This document shows, piece after piece, positions 21,381-32,240 of a DNA stretch of 64,000 nt. The translations under genes were made by a program, and so were the position numbers. This stretch comes from Lumbricus terrestris. Lineage: Eukaryota; Annelida; Clitellata; Crassiclitellata; Lumbricidae. The DNA is taken from assembly GCA_949752735.1 (NCBI GenBank), contig OX457038.1, forward strand, positions 58,495,906 to 58,559,905, written 5' to 3'. The stretch's first letter is position 1. Each line of letters begins with the position of its first letter. The notes beneath the pieces were generated by a model. It was not told where the DNA came from. It did no database searches and was given only the letters and a program-made list of their open reading frames with translations.

Positions 21381-23353
21381 GCACAGTTTTGAATGGAAAA
21401 GAAATACTTCAGAAAGAGTCCATGAATCAAACGTAGTTCTTGTGGGAGCGGGGAGCCCATTTCAGATCACTGGGCCTTCAACGGAAATGGCCCGATTATA
21501 AATGGCTAAATGTGTAGTTCGCATTATTGGAACCAAGAACACCTCTTCTGTGCAGAACGATGGGGCGGTGGCACTGGACTCCCGGTTACAACAACGACAA
21601 CAGCCTACATGTATTATTATAGACCTACGTCTCAAGTGATCCAGCAATTCTAATCCAAACAAAACCACAAACACTCTGATGCATCACTTGTTTCATTCAT
21701 TTTAATCCAAACAAATTCAGTATGATATTATGCAAATGAAAATCTGCGGTAAAGTAGGCCTATCAACGAATGTAATTTGTAATCCAGTTAAAGACTTATC
21801 TTCTATTCAACCACATTTATTATTTAAAATCTAGATTTACTCAATCTGGTCTCAATTTGAATCGCTGCCATTGAAATTAATTCAGTCGTATTAAATTTGT
21901 CCTGTTTAATTTATTTTTCCAGACAATCTCGTTAGTGCATGAACGTTACAAGTTCGACATAGAAAGACAGAATAATAGACCAAGGGAAAGCAGTAACATT
22001 CTGGACCAATGTTCTTGATCTTGGTGCGAGTTGCAGAACGTTGTGTGTACATACTTGCTCAAGCCATCTCTCAAATAAAATAATTCTCATTAGCAATAAC
22101 CATAACCACAGTTTCTATTGCTTAAAGTGACAGTAATTAACAAAACATCTTTTACACCATGTAGATATAGAAGCTAACGAAAAAAAAGCAAAAGGGATAA
22201 AACTCTGCCAGGGTTACCCAAGCATAGCCTACAAGTAAGAAGAAACAGCAACACGCTATAGATATGCAAATATATGTAAAAAAAGAGAATTATGTCGTAA
22301 CTATAGTCAGCTACACCCTAGGAATATATAAGGTGATGTTGTGTGTGCCCAGCTCATCCATTTAGAAGAGTTGGAAAAATAATAAAAGTATAAGACTTAA
22401 TAGGCAGATTTATAGATGGTGTAAAGCAGCTTAACAGGTTACAGCGTCTAGAAATGATTCAAAAGTTTGCGTTTAAGCAAAGTGAAACCTGAGGTTTCCG
22501 AATCATCAATGGTAAGTTTATCCAGGTCCTAGGATACGCACTCTTAATTGAGAACATACGAGTATTAATTTTGTTCTAGAAATAATATTATAATCCCTTT
22601 AAAAATAATTATAATTAACCGAGGACCTGAAGTAATAGGGAACCAAATTAGAAGGCAGAGTAGAGGAGCCAATAAAGGTATACATGAGGCAACAGATCTT
22701 ATATAAGCTCAGAGGTTTGCTTGATTCTTATCGTCTCAATGCTGATGATTCTTAATTTAGATAACAGGAGACGAGAAGGGGAAAGGCTGGGAAGTCCCAT
22801 GACAATTTTATTTATTGAAGTTAGGATGGTCTGCCAAGACGAGAGGTACAGTTTGATGCCCAAGCACAATTTAAATATGAGATATATGGATAGATAATAG
22901 AATAATATAAGGTATGTCTAACTTGAGGTGGGAGCAGATATGCAATATGTATACATGCTAAGATAACAACACTCTTAGCTATATTTTATAGATGTTTTCA
23001 ACGTGAACCCCTTAAGTTAGAAATTGGTCCAAAATCTCCAAATGGACACCCAGGAATTTAGTTCTTGCTACTTGGGGTATAATGAAACTGAAATTGTCTA
23101 TATATCTATATAAATTGATAAATTTATATAAGGAGTTGGTTTACGAAGAGAGCAAAATAAGATATAGTTCATATTACTAAGAATCAAGTTTCACTGGTAA
23201 TGTTCCTCCCACAATTTCAATGAAACTTCAATGAATATCAATGCCCCAATCAGTTCAAGCCAGTTACTGTCATGGGCATGATACACGTGGCTGTGACCTC
23301 TGAAAATAACCCGGGTCGAGGAAAGACCGGCGAATTGACCCAATTCAATGTTT
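21381..23353. other. AT-rich intergenic sequence
   Basis: No coding frames, RNA genes or recognisable transposon ends are apparent in this stretch. Confidence 0.4.
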
Positions 23354-23573
23354 CTAGTTCTGGTGATTCACGTAGTACGATTCGGCAATTTCATATTCAT
23401 CGTCAAGCGCTTTCATGTGTTCTTTCTCGCGCTTGACGTATGCTTCTTCTTCTCTGATGTGTGCTTCTTCTCCTCTGATGTGTGCTGCCCCTTCCTGCCT
23501 CATGCACCGCAGATGATCCAGCCTCTTCTGCTCAGGGGTCAGCTCGTATCCGTCAGAAATGTCCCCGCGCTGC
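23354..23573 (-). CDS. Candidate last exon of an unrecognised gene, charged helical C terminus
   Basis: Seen on the - strand: an acceptor (TTTTGCAG, just above 23573), then an open exon of 220 nt ending at a stop at 23354-23356. It encodes 72 residues including 'YELTPEQKRLDHLRCMRQEG', then 'HIRGEEAHIREEEAYVKREK' and 'DDEYEIAESYYV'. This is a dense alternation of acidic and basic residues that predicts a long helix or coiled coil, with a short duplicated unit (AHIR-EE). I do not recognise the family. Codon use looks like genuine coding sequence and not repeat. The phase fits the candidate exon at 27966-28013. An alternative is a processed or decayed gene fragment. Confidence 0.5.
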
Positions 23574-23605
23574 CTGCAAAACGAAAAAGCGACAGCCGTT
23601 AGAAT

Positions 23606-23705
23606 TGTTTAGGGTGCATGATAGTTCAGCGGTTAAAGTGAATGGCTTCTCAATTGAGAGATCGTGGTTCAACTTCCCGTCAATCGCCTAATGTAGGCCT
23701 ATCCG
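23606..23705 (+). mobile_element. tRNA-type SINE head
   Basis: GATAGTTCAGCGGTTAAAGT (A-box-like) and GAGATCGTGGTTCAACTTCC (B-box-like) lie at tRNA-like spacing. A LINE 3' fragment follows immediately. Confidence 0.5.
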
Positions 23706-23751
23706 TTCCTGTCGCAAAAACTAAAATTAATAAGCAGATCCAACTTGTCGG

Positions 23752-23850
23752 ATTGTTGGCCCACACGCATGGAAAAGTCTTGCAGCATCCCTGCAGGAAA
23801 CAAGAAGCTTCCGTGTCTTCAAGACACAGTTTAAAAATGTACTTTCCATA
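23752..23850 (+). pseudogene. LINE C-terminal fragment
   Basis: It can be read as 'IVGPHAWKSLAASLQETRSF' followed by 'FKTQFKNVL'. This is the same C-terminal type as 19870-19992 but a more diverged copy. Confidence 0.5.
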
Positions 23851-24452
23851 ATTATTAGATTCTAATTATATCGAACACTTAGGCTACGCCGACAGTCTGT
23901 TGACAGAGTGTGTAAATCATCCTGGAATTAGCCTGCCACTCATGATAATAATTATACGAATTGTTGTATACGCCTAAATACAATAAAATACAACACAGGG
24001 CGGTGCCACCGTCACACACCGCCCCGCCGACCCTGTTGTATAGGCCTACCCCGCAGTCGATCGAGTCGATCGATCGAGTCGATCGTAACTTGGGCAAGTC
24101 GAGTCGATCGAAAAATCGTCGACTCTATCGACTTGCAAGTCGACTCGATGGTGAATCTTGCCAATTCGAGTCGATCGTGAGTCTTGCAAAGTCGACTCGA
24201 TGGTGAATCTTGCCAAGTCGAGTCGATCGTGAGTCTTGCTAGGTCGAGTCGATCGTTGTTTCATCGGCTCGACTTAGAAATATTTTATTGACTATTTTTT
24301 GAAGTCTCAAAGTGACCTACATGATAATAATGATGTAATTCAGTTTTTGCACACAAGTGCAGCTAATGACCCTTTTGGCAGCTGACGATTTCGTGTGAGT
24401 AGACTTTGTAAGTTGACTATAGACGTACGTTTTCGATCTGAGTTGAACGAGT

Positions 24453-25212
24453 ACAGGGTCTGATAAAGAAATCTTGGAAGTGGGGGCCCAACATTTTTGG
24501 TATTGGGTAGCCAAAAATTATCGTTGGTCATCCGCCGAAAAACATTTGTTTAGTCTTTCCCCCAAAAGTTCTAAAAACCCGTGGCAACTCCGGTTATTTT
24601 AAATCTGATGACTTTTTGGTCACGTGCTATTTTCTCTCTCACCTTCCTGTACCCGTTGCGCTAATTTACAGCTTCTTTAGACTCGATGGGGAGGGGCCAC
24701 TTCCTATGCAAATCTCTGAAATGGAGCATGGCCGGTGACACGAAACGGAGTATCCCCCCTGAGAGCTATCCGGGGGATGAATTAATTTATCCCCCCGGAT
24801 GGAATTAACCGGTCTATGCTATTCGGCGGGATAAACCATTCTATCCCCTTTTTGAAAAATGCGCATAATAAACAAATTTATGCTGTAATCAAATTTTAAA
24901 GTGACTCTAATTGTTTTAAGTGTCCTAAGCAATGCTCAGATAAAGGCAACTCGAATTTATTTAGTGACTCTGAGTGTTCTTAAGTGTTTTAAATGTTTTA
25001 AGTGCTCTAAAAACAGGGCAAAACAAGTTATCTAGTAGGAATAAACATACCTGTTAGTATCATTGTTCAAAACAAAGCAGATGAAAATAAATTTGCAAAA
25101 AAACAACACGCGGAAGCGGTTTTTTCGACTTTTTTAATTTGTGGGGGATACAATTAATACGGGGGATACTCTATTTTGTGACACCGGATTGGCTCCATTG
25201 GATCCGTCCCTG
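24453..25212. mobile_element. Decayed hAT-like element containing a nested element
   Basis: The left end CAGGGTCTGATAAAGAAATC and right end GGATCCGTCCCTG look like hAT termini, but the flanks do not form a duplication. The 456-bp element at 24732-25187 lies inside. Confidence 0.35.
24732..25187. mobile_element. 456-bp inverted-repeat element, copy 1
   Basis: The ends CCGGTGACACGAAACGGAGT and, inverted, CCGGTGTCACAAAATAGAGT continue into C/G-runs. The interior is shared with the element at 35302-35761, which lies in opposite orientation. No clear target duplication is seen, so the superfamily is unassigned. Confidence 0.75.
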
Positions 25213-25294
25213 AATATTATGATAATGATCTACTCTTATAGGCCTGTTTAGAGCCTACACATGTAGATGTTTATTTTTAGAATATAAAACGGGC

Positions 25295-25890
25295 CTTTTC
25301 TGACGTCACTTCGATTATGATACAATTCTACAATTAAATAAGTTCACTGAGAAAGCTAAATCAGACCTATTGCGACGTCACTTCGATCAGGATACAGATC
25401 AACTATCATATAATTTCATTAATTGCTGAGAATACAAGACTATGCCCATTGTAACGTTACTCCGATTATGATACAATATTATTAATACATAAGTTCACTT
25501 CAAGAATTAAAAAACTTTACTATTGTGACGTCACTTCGTTCAGCTATATAGAATATAAAACTATAGGTCCATTGTGACGTCACTGCGGTCACTTCTATAA
25601 TGATACAGACCTACTATTAAAGAAATGATCATTTTGAGAATATAGTATGCCTATTCGATTACGTCACCTCGATCATGATTCAGAACTACCATTATAGAAT
25701 GGTATAAGCAATGCCTATTGGGACGTCACTTCGATTAATACACAAATCTACTGTAATAATTATTGAAGCTCATTTTAAGAATCTAGGACGAGGCCTATAA
25801 TTGTGACGTCACTACGATTTCAGTGCAAAGCTGCTATTATCTAAATTCACTGGGAATTCGAAATCAGGCTTATTGTGGCGTCAAACAGAT
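25295..25890. repeat. Degenerate tandem array with repeated TGACGTCA sites
   Basis: Nine imperfect units at about 50-85 bp spacing are each marked by a GACGTCACTTCGAT-like core. Perfect TGACGTCA occurs at 25301, 25526, 25575 and 25803. Near matches occur around 25373, 25452, 25660, 25721 and 25875. TGACGTCA is the palindromic CRE bound by CREB/ATF bZIP proteins. Function here is not shown. Confidence 0.8.
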
Positions 25891-26407
25891 TATGACACAT
25901 ATCTACTATCGTATAATTTCATTTTGAGATAACATAACTGCAGATGTGAGCAAGAGTCAAAATTAGGCCAAGTCGATCGTCGGCCGAGCCAAGTCGACCG
26001 AATCGTCGAGAGGTCTGCGAGTCAACGAAGTCGATCGAGTCGATCGTCGGCCGAGCCAAGTCGACCGAATCGTCGAGAGGTCTGCTAGTCGACGAAGTCG
26101 ATCGAGTCGATCGTCGGCCGAGCCAAGTCGGCCGAATCGTCGAGAGGTCTGCGAGTCGACGAAGTCGATCGAGTCGATCGTCGGCCGAGCCAAGTCGACC
26201 GAATCGTCGAGAGGTCTGCGAGTCGACGAAGTCCATCGAGTCGATCGTCGGCCGAGCCAAGTCGATTGTAGCCCACGACTCGATCGACTGCGGGGTATAG
26301 GTCAGAGATTTCTTGCAAGATTTCGGTTGCACCTAAACGCCATGTCGAGTATTCAATACTATGGCCGTCTGGGGCAAGATGAGACGATTCAAATGCATTC
26401 TGAGCAC

Positions 26408-27223
26408 CATGGCGTCCGCAGACATTTTTGCAGGAGGGGGCAAAACACGATGGTCATTGTTACAATTTTTTGTAGCACGAGCTTGAAAAATGCAAAGCAG
26501 GAAATTAGGAAAATCCATGTGTGTTTTTGACAGAGCTTTTTAGTGTATGTTTCTGAGTTTCATTTTTATTGTTTTCAATATATTAAATAGTTTATTTTGT
26601 GCAAATAAATTTGCAAAAAAATCAAAAAGTAGTAGTTTAAAAATAGGTTCCTGAAGGAGCGCAATCAGTCCTCTTGACCCATGGAAACCTGACACCTATT
26701 TTTCATTCGGTTATTGATTCAAGCTTCCTCTATAGTTAGACCCAGGCCCTGTACTTCTATATTTTAGTTGCAATGTGTAAACTTCTAAAAGCACCACTCG
26801 AAAGTCAATCGCAGGCACCATGCAGCTTATTTATCGAGTCAAAGGGCTGTACAAATGGTGGTCGAAAATAGTTTCTGCAGGGTCCGATTTTCAGAGGGGC
26901 GGAGGGGCAGAGTAGCTGCTAAGGCGGGTGTCGTTTAGCATTGGATGGTGGAAGATCTATCTGGGATCAGATGAACCCAATGGTCATGGTTACAGTTCTT
27001 AACAAGAGCTTGAAAAACGCAGAGTAGAAAATTAACTTAAAAGCATGCGCATTTTATGGAGGTTTCTTAACATAGATTTCATAGTTTCGCTTAATTCATC
27101 ATTAGTATAATCGATTCTCTAACACGAAGAAACTTAGTACTACAAAAGTAGTATTTTAAGAAACAGATGACAATTTTCCAGGGGGCAAGTGCCCCCTCTT
27201 GCCCCTGTGTGCGGGCGCCCATG
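26408..27223. mobile_element. hAT element, 816 bp, same family as 17132-18271
   Basis: The left end CATGGCGTCCGCA and right end TGCGGGCGCCCATG match the family at 17132-18271. The target duplication CTGAGCAC (26400-26407) versus CTGAGCGC (27224-27231) has one mismatch, which suggests an older insertion. No transposase is seen. Confidence 0.85.
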
Positions 27224-27965
27224 CTGAGCGCCGTTGTCTTATGAAGTCGTAACACTTCATTTACACAGTTGCTTCTCAGAGTAATTTAAATTTAGTATCC
27301 TCGTCTTCTTTTATTTTTCTTTCTTCTTTGTGTTTTTTGTCATTGTCATCTTCTTATTGCAATAGGCCTATTTTAAAAATTCCATCTCCTTGACTTCATT
27401 TTCATAATAATAATTTATTATTATTTAACCTTCTTCGCGATGAATAGACGATTTTTCGCCCGCTGCCAATATAATACCGAGGGTACGAATCTTAGTCGCT
27501 AACGTTCAACTTCTCACCAACGTCTGCCTTTTGGGGCTGGCTTTGGAATTGCTTCACATCTAACATTATATTATGTAAACTTGCAACGAGTAACTTCAAG
27601 AGCTAATCCTTAGCATCGCCCCCTGCCGAGCATGTAGAAACCAATATCAAATTGCCCTCGTAATAATATCAAGCTTTCTATTATTCTTGTGTGGTATTTA
27701 AACGATCGTTTACCACACAGAACGATCCTGACAAAATATTATGACAATAACAAGATTTTTTTCTTCGAATTCTCCTTCTCCTTTCCTTCGCCTTCTCATA
27801 TTATAAAATTGACTTGTCCAGACATGATAGGACAATTGGATTGCAGTGATTAGTAGATACTAGCTCAGATTCAAATAGACCCTTATATCATTCTGTGCAG
27901 AAGAAGTAGGCTAAGTAGCCTACCGGTAGCCTACTTACTCAGCGAAGTTTGGTACTTTATTGTAC
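27224..27965. other. AT-rich sequence without recognised genes
   Basis: Nothing codes here on inspection. If the two - strand exons belong to one gene, this is intronic. Confidence 0.35.
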
Positions 27966-28013
27966 CTTCCGGTTCCTCTGTTGCCTTCATCAGGCGGACC
28001 TTGGGTTGCTCGG
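27966..28013 (-). CDS. Candidate small internal exon of the unrecognised - strand gene
   Basis: Seen: an acceptor TTTTGCAG above 28013 and a donor-like AAG|GTACAA at 27966. The 48-nt exon has no stop in the frame that joins 23354-23573 (it would give 'RATQGPPDEGNRGTGR'). A phase match alone has a one-in-three chance. The exon is short and its residues match no family I know, so this is tentative. Confidence 0.3.
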
Positions 28014-28179
28014 CTGCAAAATAAAATAAAATAAAATCAGATTTTATTGCTCTCCATAAAGCAACTATGGGTCTACACCATGCATCGTGCAAAATAATTA
28101 AGATTCTAGATAAAGAGTTACTGAAGTAGGCTAGATTTTAAAAATGGAGAGCCTTTGTTTAAAGGTGCATCTTTGAAAG

Positions 28180-28360
28180 TAACCTGAAACGATGGCTAGC
28201 AGTAATATTATTCTTCATTGAACAATCCGGTTGACAGACAGCAACCGGTTGCAGTGTACAGTAATGTAATTGAAACAGTTCCCAAGAACGCAGATGGCAG
28301 AAGACAGAGAATAAATCTTAAGTATACCAACAGAACAGACAGCCTGCAATACATAGCCTA
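28180..28360. repeat. Dispersed repeat shared with 37370-37480
   Basis: Both places contain AATCCGGTTGACA, then CAGTGTACA, then CAACAGAACAGACAG in the same order. At 37.4 kb this lies upstream of a Helitron-like end, so it may be an internal part of the same family. Confidence 0.55.
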
Positions 28361-28390
28361 CACGGCGCTATTAGCAGCCTACAAAGTACG

Positions 28391-28466
28391 CCTGTCCTAC
28401 GGGGCTCGAACTCGGGTTCGCTGACCTCCATGCAAGTATGCTATCCAATGCGCTACCGGATCCCCA
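28391..28466 (-). mobile_element. tRNA-like SINE head, reverse strand
   Basis: The reverse complement has CCGGTAGCGCATTGG (A-box-like) and CCGAGTTCGAGCCCC (B box). The putative acceptor stem arms do not pair, so it is unlikely to be a functional tRNA gene. Confidence 0.5.
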
Positions 28467-28689
28467 TTAGGTATTTTCATGTGTCAATTGATCTTGATCT
28501 TCCAATCTATATGTTCGACCGAATTACGCCTGTTATTAGACAGGGCTAGTACAGATTTGGTTAGATCTAAATACAGCTCTAGAGAAGATATATTTAGGCC
28601 TACCATTGGCCTTTCAGGGTTTGTTTCTGAACCTTTTCTTGATTGCAGTATCCAGGCTGACGGTAGAATTGTTGACTGAAAAATGAACA

Positions 28690-29927
28690 AGAGTTAGCCT
28701 ACTGCTTCAGATGAAAGAAATTGGAGAATTCTCTTCTACACGCATTCATTCATTCATTAATCTTTCTTTCATACATACATTCATTCATTTATTCAGTCAA
28801 GAGTTTAGGCTATGTGGTCCATGGGTATGTTCATCGAAGAGCCAAATATTTTAACAATCATTTTATTTTTTGAAACGAAGTTTCAAACGGTAGGCGTATC
28901 AAATAAGGTAGCCGAAATAATTGTGGGCTCATTTAAGTAGCAATAAATATACCTTCCGTTTTTATATTTATTAGAAAAGCTGAAGAATTACTATAATAGG
29001 GAAGGGTCAAGTAGCAGAGGATTTCTCAATTTGTCATATCATGTGAGTTTGAAGTCTTGAAATTATATGAGTATTCGTGTAGAAGTAATAATATTGGATT
29101 ACTTTGAAGCAAGATGATATCGCGAATGCAACAAATCGTATAAAAATTGTAGGCCTATCATTATAGAGAGCAGAGCAGCCCTTAGGGACATGCAACTTAG
29201 AACTCTAAATTTCTAAAGCCACAAAGAGTTTCTAAATAAACCGCATAAATTTGCAGTTAATTAGAAAAGCCAAGTCTTAGACAGCCAGTCGAAATTTTAA
29301 ATATGGCATTCCCAGTTACAAGAAACATTCCAAAAAGTTGTCGGATAGGATTCAACTCGCAGACAGCTATCGCTCACCCTGACATCTTGATCGAATAAAA
29401 CCGTGTAGACGACTTCTTTATCTTCTCCTGCGTTCCCGCGACTTCCCAGTCACCGATTGAAGCTTCAGTATTTATACAGAGCCTGCTTCAGAAATTCTTG
29501 GAATTTCCAGATTTTCTCCCCTCATCTGAATGACCTATCATTGTTTGTATTCGCTGTGAATTTATCTAGAGACAGGCAGGGAAAGCTCTCGAAATTTCCT
29601 GGTTTTGCTCCTCTGGTTTTGAGTGACCTCATAATATTCGTTGTTGATATTTTTATGCAGAGCCAGGAAGATAAAACTCGGAGTTTCCAACATCGTTCAC
29701 CTATGCTGCTGATGTCATATAACAGTTATTGTCCCTCGATATAATATAATAATGGTGGCGAGTTGATCGCACCCAGCCCGTGGTTTTATTAGTAACCATG
29801 AATTGCGGAAATCTTTATTGTCGCAAACCGCTTTGTATCGCTCATGCATGACGTCATCAGTGTTGACTTTTTGTGGGTATACATAAATGACACGGTCAAC
29901 CTAGCCAGCTGTGTTGCTATGCACTCA
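28690..29927. other. Spacer with a tandem repeat of about 95 bp
   Basis: Between about 29465 and 29740 there are three diverged copies of a unit containing ACAGAGCC...GAAATTTCC...CTGAATGACCT. Elsewhere I see short ATTC runs and nothing else. Confidence 0.45.
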
Positions 29928-29935
29928 CCTGTCAC

Positions 29936-30377
29936 CAGGGATTTTGAGGTGAGTATACGCTGACCGGGAGAAAAACCGACTTTTTCGGGCAAAAATTTCT
30001 GGCGGCTGTCGTCCGGAAAAAATTTCCCTTTTTTTAGTCATTAGCCGAAATCTCCTGAAAATTTTACATTTTCGCCGCCAAAATTTTGACGACTTTTTTT
30101 TTAGTCATCAATCAGCCGAAATTTCATGAAAATTTTCCATTTTCGTCGCCAAAATTTCTGACGACCTTTTTTTTAGTCATTCGCTCTGGATTTTGGTGAA
30201 AAATATACCTGAATAGCCTTTGCTTTTTTCGCGCGTATACCCACACACCCTTTGTGAGGTGAGTATACGCTGTATACCCGCGTATACCCTGGTTTTTCGC
30301 GGTGGGTATACGATGCCGTTTTTTCCCGGAGGTGAGTATACGCCGTATACCCGCGTATACCCTTGATTACAGCCCTG
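29936..30377. mobile_element. hAT element with GTATAC repeats, 442 bp
   Basis: The ends CAGGGATTTTGAGG and ACAGCCCTG are inverses over the outer 5 bases. The perfect duplication CCTGTCAC is at 29928-29935 and 30378-30385. The right half contains repeated GTGAGTATACGC/CGTATACCC units. The left half carries three copies of the AGTCATNAGCCGAAAT module. Confidence 0.85.
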
Positions 30378-30717
30378 CCTGTCACCAAGACAGCGGAACA
30401 ATGAGGTGCAGAGGCAATGGTCAGAATGGAGTTCCCGTAATAATCGATATGGTTAAGTTAGCGCGTGCAATGCGATGCGCAGAATGACGTGGTGCAGTCG
30501 CAAATAAATTCCTGCACTCATGCAATGCATACTATGCATTGTAGGTATACGTAGACACGAGAGTACATGTATTTATGCTTGCGTGAATTCATGCATGCAT
30601 GTATAAACGTTGTATGTAGGCCTATACGTATTTACATATAACATGCGTGTGGACATACATTCGTTAGATCTATAGCCTAGATTTTCGAAAAAGAACCAAA
30701 ATAAACTCCAGGAGGGC

Positions 30718-30799
30718 TGACAATCATGGGGACAATCATGGGGACAATCATGGGGACAATCATGGGGGACAATCATGGGGACAATCATGGGACAATCAT
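30718..30799. repeat. 12-13 bp minisatellite, GACAATCATGGGG
   Basis: Six to seven tandem copies, differing only in G-run length. Confidence 0.95.
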
Positions 30800-31229
30800 T
30801 CATTTGGTTTCGGGTTTCTCATGACTGATTGACCTAATCTACCTATTCGTGCATACAATGCATGCAGGCGTGCAGACGCGCATACATACATGTACATGTG
30901 GATTTCACATACAATTACATGTACATGTTGATTGGCAAGTAGGCCTAAACACACTTACACACAACTCTCACACACAAATATAGTTTGCTAGTTACCTTTC
31001 TTTCTCCCCGAGAAAAAAACCTAATGTCTCTATCTTTTTCATGCTCTCTTTGTTTGTATGTGCACTTGCTATAGCTCAGTTGCTGAGTGGTGAGAAGTTC
31101 GCGAAGATATTTTTGCTCCATCAGAGACGAAGGTTAGACAATGAAGAGTCAGTGTGTATAATAATTACAGTTCTATTATGTCTAATGAAGGTTCAGGGAT
31201 TTTATTGAATTTGTCGCTTGTCAGGCCTA

Positions 31230-31318
31230 CTGTTTAACGACACTGCCATATCAAAGATGATTATAGTGTCGCCCTCCTCCTTTATCCAGGCTTGGGATTG
31301 GCACTGGCAGAGTGCAAC
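31230..31318 (-). mobile_element. SINE/LINE 3'-end fragment
   Basis: The reverse complement reads GTGCCAATCCCAAGCCTGGA then GGAGGGCGACACTATAATCA and GTGTCGTTAAACA. It is shared with 45690-45777. The AGTCCCAAGCC-GGATAAA core resembles 3' tails widely found in animal SINEs. Confidence 0.65.
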
Positions 31319-31747
31319 CATGCAGTGGCAGAGTGATTTTGTCGGAGAGGCTTGAGAAATTGAGATAATGAGTTCTGTTTTGGAAGGGTTGAGCCAGAGG
31401 AGGTTGGACGACATCCAATAAGATTTTAAGTTGACCACATTGAGCAGTCAATGAACTTGAGAGAGGTATACGTATATGACCTTGGAGGGATTATATAGAA
31501 TTGGGTGTCGGGTGCGTATAGTTTTAGTCTCTTAGAGATGTTGATCGACAGAGGAGTCCATGAAAGAGCTCAATCGCGTAGGGTAGGCCTATACTATGAT
31601 GGGTATACAAGTAATATACAGGAAGTAGAGGATCGATCGAGTCTTGAGAGACAGAGTATATAAGAAAGCACGTTCGATCGATCGAGGGATGCAAGCAGTG
31701 GATTAATTGATACCATAACAGAGAAGGATCTTGAAGGTACGCCTAAG

Positions 31748-31801
<54 letters not shown>
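31748..31801. repeat. (AT)n microsatellite
   Basis: About 27 copies of AT, nearly uninterrupted. Confidence 0.95.
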
Positions 31802-31803
<2 letters not shown>

Positions 31804-32240
31804 CCTACTGTGATCAAAGCAGAACAGTAGGCCATCTTACACAGACGCCAAACCAAGAAATTAAGATAGTCGATGAGTCGAAAGGGCATGCAGGCTCATG
31901 AGATCAATGATGTCGAATGCGGCGGATATGTCAAGGAGACAGAGGCAAGAGACTTTCTCATGGTTGACTGAAGAGACCAGTTTATTGTACAGAGAGGCAA
32001 TTAAGTAGTAGGCCTATTATACTTTCGGTGGCGTGATGTCCATTGAAGATAGATTGCATGGTGGGGGGGTTCGAGGAGTGAGCTGGAATTTAGGTAGTCG
32101 TCGGTGAATCGGGTGACGAGTAATCGCAATCGTTTTCTCCACACTTCTAATGGCAAGTATAGTCCTAACGATCATTTGATACAACGCCGTACGTGTATAT
32201 TATTATCACAATTCTAATTATTATTACTACATAGTACATA

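Larger units (their letters stand above)
24049..26296. mobile_element. Large element (about 2.25 kb) with GTCGATCGA-type subterminal repeats
   Basis: The left end ACCCCGCAGTCGATCGAGTC and right end GACTCGATCGACTGCGGGGT are perfect inverses of about 20 bp. Flanks ATAGGCCT and ATAGGTCA agree at 6 of 8 positions, a possible decayed duplication. The left subterminal array (24050-24262) and the right array (25970-26275, with four near-identical units of about 63 bp) are built from GTCGA/GATCG words. The interior holds a nested inverted-repeat element (24732-25187) and the CRE-containing array at 25295-25890. No transposase was found. Confidence 0.7.

Noticed and set aside
28391..28466. Functional tRNA gene
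   Set aside because: A and B boxes are present but the terminal bases do not form an acceptor stem, so it is treated as a SINE head. The same applies to 55401, 57710 and 57973.
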